Below are positions 1 through 5,860 of a stretch of DNA of 6,231 nucleotides, piece by piece. Below the pieces are notes generated by a model that saw only the letters and a program-made list of their open reading frames with translations, was not told where the DNA came from and ran no database searches. Source of the DNA: Oscillospiraceae bacterium (lineage in GTDB: Bacteria; Bacillota; Clostridia; Oscillospirales; Oscillospiraceae). Location of the stretch: positions 1-6,231 of the forward strand of contig CACZSJ010000108.1 in assembly GCA_902783825.1 (NCBI GenBank), written 5' to 3'. The first letter of the stretch is position 1. Every line of letters starts with the position of its first letter. The position numbers and the translations under genes were made by a program.

Positions 1-1
1 C

Positions 2-241
2 TCCGCCGCTCAGCTTCCCCACATACTGGATGGCTCTTTGCAGCAAACCAACCGCCTGCGCTCCGATGATCGGCGCAGCATGGGCATTGGCCTGTCCGTC
101 TGCCGTTCCATCATCCGCGCTCATGGCGGGGAGTTGAATGCAGCCAGAAGTCATCACGGAGGAGCGGCGTTCAGCTTTGATCTTCCCATGAAGGAGGAAA
201 ACAGCGGTGTCAAATCTGCACAGCAAAATTCTGATCATTGA
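2..241 (+). CDS. kdpD: KdpD-like sensor histidine kinase, C-terminal fragment
   Basis: The 5' part lies outside the window; 79 residues remain. They hold the end of the HATPase_c domain. A loop with LPHILD resembles the F-box region. It is followed by RSMGIGLSVCRSIIRAHGG, the G2-box form seen in KdpD-like kinases of Clostridia, and the terminal strand AAFSFDLP. The protein should be a membrane sensor that phosphorylates the regulator encoded next. In the family it responds to K+ limitation or osmotic and ionic stress. The kinase gene overlaps the regulator by 35 bases, so translation is probably coupled. The sensor domains cannot be seen, so the KdpD assignment rests on the G-box style and on the KdpE-like partner. 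Some other kinase of the same subfamily is possible. Confidence 0.8.
   Translation, partial: SAAQLPHILDGSLQQTNRLRSDDRRSMGIGLSVCRSIIRAHGGELNAARSHHGGAAFSFDLPMKEENSGVKSAQQNSDH
191..197 (+). promoter_or_regulatory. Ribosome binding site for the response regulator
   Basis: AAGGAGG lies inside the end of the kinase gene, nine bases before the GTG at 207. It supports that GTG start and the 35-base overlap of the two genes. Confidence 0.75.
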
Positions 242-950
242 AGACGATCCCGGCATTTGCAATTTCCTGCAAACCACAGTCAGCGCCGCAGGCTATGACG
301 TGATCGTGACAGGTCGGGGAGAAACCGCCCTGCAAATGATTTCTTCTCATTGCCCGGATTGCATTTTACTGGACCTGGGGTTGCCGGATATGGATGGCAG
401 CGAAATCATCCGCAGCGTGCGATCCTGGACGCAGACCCCCATCATCGTGATTTCTGCCCGCAGCATGGAGGAGGATAAGGCAGCCGCCTTGGATGACGGC
501 GCGGACGATTATGTAACCAAGCCCTTTGGGACGGTGGAATTGCTGGCTCGTATCCGTACCGCCATGCGTCACACACGCACCACAGCGGAGAGCAGTGAAA
601 TCGGCATGACGGGCAGCTATCGGGTGGGCAGCCTGGAAATCGACTACAAAAAAATGCGCGTCTGCCTGGACGGCCAGGATGTGCATCTGACCCCCAACGA
701 GTTCAAGATCGTGGCGCTGCTTGGCAAGCATGCGGGCAGGGTGATGACCTATAAGGCCATGCTGCGGGAGCTATGGGGTCCTTCTGTCAGCATGGATAAT
801 AAAATCCTGCGTGTACACATGGCCAGCATTCGCAGAAAAATAGAACCTGATCCCAACGAGCCCCGCTATATTTTTACAGAGGTAGGCGTTGGCTACCGCA
901 TGGCGGAAAACGAGGAAATCAACAAAGAGATAGAAAGCATGGAGGAATGA
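207..950 (+). CDS. kdpE: KdpE-like OmpR-family response regulator
   Basis: This is a 247-residue transcription regulator, the phosphorylation target of the kinase just upstream. The receiver domain spans about residues 7-120. It has the acidic pair D13/D14, phospho-acceptor D56 in LLDLGLPDMDG, S83 and K105 in TKPFG. The stretches LDLGLPDMDG and IVISARSMEEDKAAALDDGA are close to the KdpE consensus. A winged-helix DNA-binding domain covers about residues 140-235 and ends in the usual VGVGYRM. GTG is taken as the start because of the AAGGAGG nine bases before it. The stop overlaps an ATG of the next frame. KdpE classically activates kdpFABC, but no Kdp pump gene is in this window. Its targets may include the operon it sits in, which is inference. 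Confidence 0.88.
   Translation: MSNLHSKILIIEDDPGICNFLQTTVSAAGYDVIVTGRGETALQMISSHCPDCILLDLGLPDMDGSEIIRSVRSWTQTPIIVISARSMEEDKAAALDDGADDYVTKPFGTVELLARIRTAMRHTRTTAESSEIGMTGSYRVGSLEIDYKKMRVCLDGQDVHLTPNEFKIVALLGKHAGRVMTYKAMLRELWGPSVSMDNKILRVHMASIRRKIEPDPNEPRYIFTEVGVGYRMAENEEINKEIESMEE
941..945 (+). promoter_or_regulatory. Ribosome binding site deciding the TatA start
   Basis: GGAGG ends one base before the ATG at 947 but ten bases before the in-frame ATG at 956. The second spacing is workable and the first is not, so the TatA-like protein probably starts at 956. The site lies within the last codons of the regulator gene. Confidence 0.65.
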
Positions 951-955
951 AGCAA

Positions 956-1132
956 ATGAGAATCGGAACAACAGAAATCCTATTGATCGTGGTATTGGCG
1001 CTGGTGCTGTTTGGGGGGAATAAGCTGGCGGGCGTTGGCAAAGCGCTGGGAAAAAGTATCCGAGAATTCAAGGAAGAAGTGAAGCCGGAGGATGAAAAAA
1101 CGTCCTCTGAAAAAAACGAAGAGGAAGCTTGA
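956..1132 (+). CDS. tatA: TatA/E-family twin-arginine translocase protein
   Basis: This is a 58-residue protein with the TatA plan: a short periplasmic start (MRIGTTE), one hydrophobic helix at about residues 8-19, the FG hinge at F19-G20, an amphipathic helix at about 22-40 with conserved F38 in REFKEE, and a charged Glu/Lys-rich tail. TatA oligomers form the pore through which folded proteins cross the membrane with TatBC. E7 stands where E. coli TatA has Q8, and the usual KLP turn reads KLA. The usual partner tatC is not adjacent, nor anywhere in the window. The start at 956 is preferred over 947 on ribosome-site spacing; the longer form would add MKQ. The next gene begins 22 bases later, so it belongs to the same operon. 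Its length is normal for Firmicute TatA. Confidence 0.88.
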   Translation: MRIGTTEILLIVVLALVLFGGNKLAGVGKALGKSIREFKEEVKPEDEKTSSEKNEEEA

Positions 1133-1154
1133 TGATACAAAGGGGAAATGAAAT

Positions 1155-2678
1155 TTGACCAACCGAAGTGTGATCCTGGAAAAGCTGAAGGAAGCATCGG
1201 CCTCCGTACTGCCCATCGTTTCAATCGTAGCGGTGCTGTGCCTGATTTGGGTACCTATGCAAAATGATCTTATGCTGGCCTTTGTGATCGGCGCAGTCTT
1301 TCTGATTGTGGGGATGGGCCTGTTCACCGTGGGTTCTGAGCTTTCCATGACTCAGATCGGTTCTCACATTGGCTCACGGCTGACCCGCTCTCGGAACATG
1401 GCGTTGATCCTTTCCGTCAGCTTTCTGCTGGGCATTGCCATCACGGTGGCGGAGCCTGACTTGCAGGTGTTGGCTGGCAATGTGCCAGGCATCAATTCCA
1501 CGGTACTGATCATTGTGGTATCGGTAGGCGTTGGTTTGTTTCTAATGCTCAGTATGGTGAGAATCCTGCGCGGAATCTCCCTGCGTTGGATGCTGGTGGG
1601 CTTTTACGGGCTGGTGTTCCTGTTGGCGCTTTTGTCCGACCAGGGCTTCTTGTCGGTAGCTTTTGATTCCGGAGGCGTGACCACAGGGCCTATGACAGTG
1701 CCTTTCATCATGGCCCTTGGTGTGGGTGTTGCCTCCATCCGCAGCGACGCAAAAGCCCAGGAGGATAGCTTTGGCTTGGTGGGCCTTTGTTCCATCGGCC
1801 CCATTTTAGCGGTGCTGGTTTTAGGCTTCATTTATCAAACTGCCACGGAGGGAAGCGAAAACATGATCCCTTCCTATGCCGATACAGTGGCCCTGGGCCA
1901 CGGGTATCTGCAAGCAATTCCGGAAAACCTTCGGGAAGTGGGCTTTGCTTTGCTCCCTATTGTGGCCTTTTTCCTCGTTTTCCAATTTGCTTCCCTGCAT
2001 TTGAAGCGCGTACCATTCCTGCGGATCGCAGTGGGCTTACTTATGACATTGGTGGGACTTATGCTCTTTCTGACCGGTGTGAACGTAGGCTTTTCCTCCC
2101 TTGGGTATATGCTGGGTCAGCAATTGGCTAATCCTAAGTGGCGTTTTCTGTTGATTCCCCTGAGTATGCTTATGGGCTGGTTCATCATCAACGCGGAACC
2201 GGCAGTGCATGTGCTGAACAAGCAGGTGGAAGAATTGAGCGCAAGCGCGATTTCCGCCAAGGCCATGGGCCTCAGCTTATCCATCGCCATAGCCGCAGCT
2301 ATGGGCCTGAGCATGGTGCGGGCTTTGACGGGACTTTCCATTCTGTGGTTCGTGGTGCCTGGATACTTAATTTCGTTGGCGCTGTCCTTCTTTGTCCCCA
2401 ATACTTTCACCGCAATCGCTTTCGATTCCGGCGGTGTGGCCAGCGGCCCCCTGACCGCAGCGTTCATGCTGCCCTTTGCTATGGGGGCAGTATCCGCCAT
2501 GGGCGGCAACATCATGACAGATGCTTTCGGTCTGGTGGCACTGGTAGCCATGATGCCCTTGATCACGGTGCAGCTGATGGGTGTTATTTCCGTCATTTCT
2601 GCGAGACGCGGTTCGGCTGTTCAGACGGCATCTTCTGAATTTGGGAAGCATGACATAATCGAGCTGTGGGAGATGTAA
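1155..2678 (+). CDS. DUF1538 family membrane protein, two tandem repeats
   Basis: This is a 507-residue, very hydrophobic polytopic membrane protein with an internal duplication. Each half carries the same landmarks in order: a G-hydrophobic-TG segment (TVGSELSMTQIGSHIGS and LTGVNVGFSSLGYMLG), an AEP...VL motif (residues 99-101 and 347-349), and an AFDSGGV..GP motif (from 169 and from 422). These are hallmarks of DUF1538 (PF07556). Some halophile members, encoded as paired genes named UmpAB, have been reported as Na+(Li+,K+)/H+ antiporters. Here both halves are on one chain. The buried AFDSGG acids and AEP glutamates are candidate ion ligands by inference. TTG is the start: AGGGGA lies eight bases before it, and the ATG at 1148 is out of frame. 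It ends one base before a PII-like gene, suggesting ligand-dependent control of transport. Confidence 0.85.
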   Translation: MTNRSVILEKLKEASASVLPIVSIVAVLCLIWVPMQNDLMLAFVIGAVFLIVGMGLFTVGSELSMTQIGSHIGSRLTRSRNMALILSVSFLLGIAITVAEPDLQVLAGNVPGINSTVLIIVVSVGVGLFLMLSMVRILRGISLRWMLVGFYGLVFLLALLSDQGFLSVAFDSGGVTTGPMTVPFIMALGVGVASIRSDAKAQEDSFGLVGLCSIGPILAVLVLGFIYQTATEGSENMIPSYADTVALGHGYLQAIPENLREVGFALLPIVAFFLVFQFASLHLKRVPFLRIAVGLLMTLVGLMLFLTGVNVGFSSLGYMLGQQLANPKWRFLLIPLSMLMGWFIINAEPAVHVLNKQVEELSASAISAKAMGLSLSIAIAAAMGLSMVRALTGLSILWFVVPGYLISLALSFFVPNTFTAIAFDSGGVASGPLTAAFMLPFAMGAVSAMGGNIMTDAFGLVALVAMMPLITVQLMGVISVISARRGSAVQTASSEFGKHDIIELWEM

Positions 2679-2679
2679 G

Positions 2680-3357
2680 ATGGAATTATACTATGTGCTG
2701 ACAATCCTGGATCGAAACAAACGAGACAGTATGGAAAAAATTTATAAAGCTCTGGATTTAAAGGTGGAGCTTACCATGATGGGCAAGGGAACGGCCACTC
2801 AGGAGCATCTGTCCATGCGTGGCTTAAGCCCCACGGAAAAAGCAGTAATGGCAACCGTCGCAAGCAAGGAAGATATGAAGAAGCTGATGCTTCAAACAAA
2901 GCTCAAGCTCTTTATCGATATTCCCGGCAACGGCGTCATGGCAGCAATCCCCATCAAAAGCGTAGGAGGTGCGCAAGTCTTGGCATATATTGCGAATAAT
3001 CAGCCGACGAGTCCGGACAAGCCGGAGATGAAATTTGACTACGAACTGATTTATGTGATCCTGAATGAAGGCCATTCCGATGAAGTGATGGACGCTGCCC
3101 GCCCTGCAGGGGCAACGGGCGGCACTGTGATTGCCGCCAAAGGCACGGGGATTGCTTCTGCCGAAAAGTTTCGCGGGCTGTCCCTGGCCAACGAGCGGGA
3201 AGTGGTTTTAATCGTTGCCAGGTCTGCTACTAAGGGGGACATCATGCGCGCTATTATTGAAAAAGCTGGCATTGATACTCCAGCCGGGGCCATCTGCTTT
3301 TCCCTGCCTGTTTCTCAAGTGGCAGGCTTGCGGCGGCTGGATTTGGATGAAGAATAA
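2680..3357 (+). CDS. Tandem PII-like signalling protein
   Basis: At 225 residues it is about twice the size of a PII protein (about 110). It reads as two PII-like ferredoxin-fold units. Unit 1 (about residues 1-105) opens with MELYYVLTILDRNKRDSMEKI. Unit 2 (about 117-222) opens with KFDYELIYVILNEGHSDEVMDAA and keeps the order of a PII protein: a GTG-containing T-loop region (about residues 151-170), a REVVLIVAR strand, and TPAGAICFSLPV in the B-loop/strand position. The uridylylated T-loop tyrosine of GlnB is not evident. PII proteins bind nucleotides and other effectors and gate membrane transporters. The gene lies one base after the DUF1538 gene with a GGGAG seven bases before its ATG, so the DUF1538 protein is the likely target. 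Its ligand is unknown. A nitrogen role should not be assumed. Confidence 0.82.
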   Translation: MELYYVLTILDRNKRDSMEKIYKALDLKVELTMMGKGTATQEHLSMRGLSPTEKAVMATVASKEDMKKLMLQTKLKLFIDIPGNGVMAAIPIKSVGGAQVLAYIANNQPTSPDKPEMKFDYELIYVILNEGHSDEVMDAARPAGATGGTVIAAKGTGIASAEKFRGLSLANEREVVLIVARSATKGDIMRAIIEKAGIDTPAGAICFSLPVSQVAGLRRLDLDEE

Positions 3358-3379
3358 ACAATGATGAAAGGGCAGGACA

Positions 3380-4249
3380 ATGAAAAACCTGATCAATCAA
3401 ATTCTGCGCGGCATTGTAATCGGCGTCGCCAACATTATCCCCGGCGTTTCGGGCGGCACGATGATGGTCAGCATGGGGATCTACGATACACTCATTCATT
3501 GCATTACCCATCTGTTCAAGGAATTCTGGAAGAGCATTAAAACGCTGCTGCCCTATGCCATCGGGATGCTGATCGGCATCCTTACCTTAGCCAGCGTGAT
3601 CACCTGGGGTTTGGAGAATTATCCGCTTCCCACTAACACGCTGTTTATCGGGCTGATCCTTGGCGGGCTTGGGCCCTTGATCAAGAGAGTGGACAGAAAG
3701 AAGATCAACGCGGCAGCAATCATTGCTTTTGTCTGTCTATTCGCTCTGATCATCTGGATGGGCCTGCAAAACAGGGACAGTATCCAAAATGCCGACTCCA
3801 TCGACATGAACATAGGCCAAATGCTGCTGATGGTAATCCTGGGAGCAGTCGCTTCCGCCACTATGATCATTCCCGGCGTTTCCGGCAGCCTGGTGCTGAT
3901 GCTGCTCGGATACTACAAGGCTGTTACGGGCGCGTTGCAAACCTTGGCACATGGGCTGTTTCACTTTGATTTTTCCGCTGTAGGCCAGCCGCTTTTGATG
4001 CTTATTCCCTTCCTGATCGGGGTTGCACTGGGCATCTTTGGCGTAGCCAAGCTGATCGAATGGCTTACAGCACGTTATCCCACCGTAACCTATTGCGGAG
4101 TGCTGGGACTTGTAATCGCGTCCCCGGTTTCCCTGCTGATCCAGACGGATATGAGCGGAGCGACCGCCTTCATTATTCTGATCAGTATCGTCACTTTTGC
4201 GGTTGGTTTTGCAGGGGCTTTTCTGCTGGCGAAAAACAGTAAAGAATAA
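3380..4249 (+). CDS. popT: DUF368 protein, PopT-type polyprenyl-phosphate transporter
   Basis: This is a 289-residue polytopic membrane protein with about eight hydrophobic segments. It carries the two signature repeats of DUF368 (PF04018): NIIPGVSGGT at residues 18-27 and MIIPGVSGSL at 162-171. The two arms suggest the internal pseudo-symmetry of a re-entrant transporter fold. Family members (PopT) were recently shown to return undecaprenyl phosphate, the lipid carrier for peptidoglycan and teichoic acid synthesis, across the cytoplasmic membrane. The gene starts 22 bases after the PII-like gene with AAGGG seven bases before its ATG. It appears to be the last gene of the operon, because a new promoter and riboswitch follow. 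I saw no separate terminator right after its stop. The family is clear; the function is transferred from the family, and the symbol is used on that basis. Confidence 0.87.
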   Translation: MKNLINQILRGIVIGVANIIPGVSGGTMMVSMGIYDTLIHCITHLFKEFWKSIKTLLPYAIGMLIGILTLASVITWGLENYPLPTNTLFIGLILGGLGPLIKRVDRKKINAAAIIAFVCLFALIIWMGLQNRDSIQNADSIDMNIGQMLLMVILGAVASATMIIPGVSGSLVLMLLGYYKAVTGALQTLAHGLFHFDFSAVGQPLLMLIPFLIGVALGIFGVAKLIEWLTARYPTVTYCGVLGLVIASPVSLLIQTDMSGATAFIILISIVTFAVGFAGAFLLAKNSKE

Positions 4250-4297
4250 TCTTAGCAGAACCTTAGCGCAAAGAATCTTCTGGAAACGAATGATTCA

Positions 4298-4306
4298 TGG
4301 TATAAT
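4298..4306 (+). promoter_or_regulatory. Extended -10 promoter for the riboswitch-permease unit
   Basis: TGGTATAAT is a perfect extended -10 element. The -35 region 17 bases upstream (TTCTGG at 4278-4283) is poor, which an extended -10 can tolerate. Transcription would begin around 4312-4314, right at the first bases of the predicted aptamer, as is common for riboswitch leaders. Confidence 0.7.
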
Positions 4307-4310
4307 CAGT

Positions 4311-4396
4311 AACGAGGGAGTAACAGCCGCAGAAAAGCGGAGTCCTGCCGTCATCACGGATTCATCCCGGTGGGACTTTCAATTGTGAGACTCATG
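4311..4396 (+). ncRNA. yybP-ykoY-type manganese riboswitch aptamer
   Basis: Conserved blocks and pairings match the Mn2+-sensing yybP-ykoY family. The L1 block GGGAGUA is at 4316-4322. The P1 closing pairs are GAG 4314-4316 with CUC 4391-4393, and a second P1 segment is ACA 4323-4325 with UGU 4384-4386. Hairpin P2 pairs CCGC 4327-4330 with GCGG 4337-4340. P3 pairs AGUCCU 4341-4346 with GGGACU 4372-4377 and encloses the L3 block CGUCA at 4349-4353, a small GGA/UCC stem and CGG at 4368-4370. The 3' side ends GUGAGACUC, matching the family's GC-AAGACC. A separate P4 hairpin, seen in some members, is absent. The comparison is with the L. lactis example from memory, so a covariance-model search would be decisive. 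Binding of Mn2+ in this family turns genes on. Confidence 0.75.
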
Positions 4397-4425
4397 TCAG
4401 CTTGGCTGCGCATGGGTCCTTTTTT
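4389..4425 (+). terminator. Intrinsic terminator, riboswitch expression platform
   Basis: GACTCATG 4389-4396 pairs with CATGGGTC 4411-4418 (one G-T wobble). An inner stem CAGC 4398-4401 with GCTG 4405-4408 encloses a TTG loop, and six T residues follow (4420-4425). The 5' arm uses the same CTC that closes the aptamer's P1, so aptamer and terminator exclude one another. Ligand binding should therefore prevent termination and switch on the permease gene. Confidence 0.82.
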
Positions 4426-4466
4426 ATGAAGAAACAGGTGCAGCGGTGCTGTATCTGTTTTTTATT

Positions 4467-4471
4467 GGAGG
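4467..4471 (+). promoter_or_regulatory. Ribosome binding site deciding the permease start
   Basis: GGAGG is one base from the ATG at 4473, seven bases from the ATG at 4479 and 16 bases from the ATG at 4488. The start at 4479 is best. An in-frame GTG at 4446 lies upstream of this site and is not a plausible start. Confidence 0.7.
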
Positions 4472-4478
4472 AATGGAC

Positions 4479-5753
4479 ATGAATAACATGGCACTGGCGC
4501 TCATCCTGTTTGTGGCAATGTATGTGCTGCTGCTTGTTTTTTCCGAAAAGCGGTGGATCATCGCTTTGACTGCTGCAGCGGTGTTCCTGGTGATAGGGAT
4601 TCTCCCGGTTGGCAGCGCGCTGCCCGCCATCAACTGGAATGTGCTCATGATGCTGACGGGCACCATGGTGATCGTAGAATTGTTCGTACAAAGCAAAATG
4701 CCCCTGCGCATGGCGGAAGGGCTGCTGAAAATTACACCCAACGTGCAATGGGCCATCGTGGCCCTGAGCCTGTTTTCCGGGCTGATTTCCGCTTTCGTGG
4801 ATAACGTGGCTACCGTGCTGATGGTGGCGCCTGTGGGGCTGGCGGTGGCGAGGAAGATTAAAACAAATCCCGTTCCTGTGATCATCGCCATTGCAGTTTC
4901 CAGCAATTTGCAGGGAGCCGCCACGCTGGTGGGCGATACCACGTCTATTTTGCTTGGCGGCTATATGAATATGGGGTTTAACGATTTCTTCTGGTTCAGA
5001 GGAAAACCCGGCATCATCTTCGCCGTGGAAGCGGGAGCTTTGCTTACCGTTCCAGTGCTATTGTGGCTGTTCCGCAAAGAAAAAGCCCGCGTCACCTCCG
5101 GCGAGAAAACCAAAGTAACAGACTACGTGCCGACATTTCTTCTGCTGGGCACGATCGTTCTTCTGATCGCGGCCTCCCAGTTTCCCAACAAGCCGGAATT
5201 GACCAATGGGATGATTTGCTGCGGCCTGGCGGTGATCGGCGTGGCTTATGAAGCGATCCACCGGAAAGACGGAAGCGTGATTAAAGATTCCCTGAAAGCC
5301 ATCGACTACAAAACGCTGCTGCTCCTCTCCGGGCTGTTTCTGGTGATCGAGGGCTTGACCCAGGCCGGGGTCATCGACGCCATTGCGAAAACCTTTGTGA
5401 AGGTGGGCGGCAATTCCGTGCTGCTCATGTACATCATGATCGTCGGCGTTTCGGTTCTGCTCAGCGCCTTTATCGACAACATTCCCTATGTGGCCACCAT
5501 GCTGCCGGTGGTAAGCAGCATTGCGGCCATGATGGGGATCGAGCCGTATCTGTTTGCCTTCGGCCTGCTCATCGGGGCTACCCTGGGCGGCAACATCACC
5601 CCCATCGGCGCGTCCGCCAATATTGCGGGCATCGGCATCCTGCAAAAGGAAGGCTACAAAGTATCCACCAGGGATTTCATTCGCATCGGCATTCCATTTA
5701 CGCTGATTGCCGCCATTTCAGGAGCATTGGTGATCTGGCTGGTTTGGGCTTAA
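4479..5753 (+). CDS. ArsB/NhaD-type ion permease (CitMHS family), riboswitch-controlled
   Basis: This is a 424-residue membrane protein with about 11-12 hydrophobic segments, of the ArsB/NhaD/P-protein branch of the ion-transporter superfamily (PF03600). It is built from two related halves. Each half has a SAF(V/I)DN motif (D108-N109 and D333-N334) followed by a glycine/threonine re-entrant segment, NLQGAATLVGDTT at 143-155 and LGGNITPIGASANI at 369-382. Relatives export arsenite, exchange Na+ for H+ or move dicarboxylates; sequence alone does not fix the substrate. ArsB and NhaD usually have a proline-rich GDPP(N) motif where this protein reads GDTTS, so an arsenite or Na+ label would be risky. 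The leader carries a manganese-type riboswitch, which points to Mn2+ export or a Mn2+-dependent need. No arsR or other arsenic gene is nearby. The gene forms its own transcription unit. Confidence 0.85.
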   Translation: MNNMALALILFVAMYVLLLVFSEKRWIIALTAAAVFLVIGILPVGSALPAINWNVLMMLTGTMVIVELFVQSKMPLRMAEGLLKITPNVQWAIVALSLFSGLISAFVDNVATVLMVAPVGLAVARKIKTNPVPVIIAIAVSSNLQGAATLVGDTTSILLGGYMNMGFNDFFWFRGKPGIIFAVEAGALLTVPVLLWLFRKEKARVTSGEKTKVTDYVPTFLLLGTIVLLIAASQFPNKPELTNGMICCGLAVIGVAYEAIHRKDGSVIKDSLKAIDYKTLLLLSGLFLVIEGLTQAGVIDAIAKTFVKVGGNSVLLMYIMIVGVSVLLSAFIDNIPYVATMLPVVSSIAAMMGIEPYLFAFGLLIGATLGGNITPIGASANIAGIGILQKEGYKVSTRDFIRIGIPFTLIAAISGALVIWLVWA

Positions 5754-5767
5754 GGAGAAATTGCAAT

Positions 5768-5860
5768 ATGCGTTTGATCGTCGGTGTTTCTATGATCCAC
5801 ATTGGTACGTTCATGCTGATTTTTTCAGTGACAGAATGCTTCCATTATTGTTTCAATTGA
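5768..5860 (+). pseudogene. Possible truncated UbiX-like start (30-residue frame)
   Basis: The frame lies 14 bases after the permease stop, with AGGAG ten bases before its ATG, so it is placed like the next gene of a transcription unit. It begins MRLIVGVS, the N-terminal beta strand of UbiX-type flavin prenyltransferases, which normally continue with a GASG nucleotide-binding loop. Here it continues MIHIGTFMLIF and stops after 30 residues. The resemblance ends at about 5791, and the DNA becomes AT-rich soon afterwards. I read this as the stub of a ubiX-like gene cut by an insertion or rearrangement. The match is only eight residues long, so a chance short frame or a real small membrane peptide (residues about 9-20 are hydrophobic) remains possible. 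Confidence 0.35.

Noticed and set aside
2117..2596. A long minus-strand open frame (159 codons) opposite the DUF1538 gene.
   Set aside because: It lies entirely within a strongly supported plus-strand gene, has a composition expected from the complement of a membrane-protein frame, and has no family likeness.
2680..3357. Calling the PII-like protein GlnB/GlnK with a nitrogen role.
   Set aside because: It has two fused units, no clear T-loop tyrosine, and no amtB or glutamine synthetase neighbour. It sits next to a DUF1538 gene.
4250..4300. A terminator for the upstream operon right after the DUF368 gene.
   Set aside because: No stem-loop followed by a T-tract was found between the stop and the -10 element. 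The only strong terminator is the riboswitch one at 4389-4425, which could also stop read-through.
5058..5645. A 195-codon minus-strand open frame opposite the permease gene.
   Set aside because: It is rich in His, Gln, Asp and Gly, as expected from the antisense of hydrophobic codons. The plus-strand permease explains the region fully.
4479..5753. Naming the permease arsB (arsenite exporter) or nhaD (Na+/H+ antiporter).
   Set aside because: Only superfamily motifs are shared. The GDPPN-type motif is replaced by GDTTS, no ars operon genes are nearby, and the leader points to manganese.
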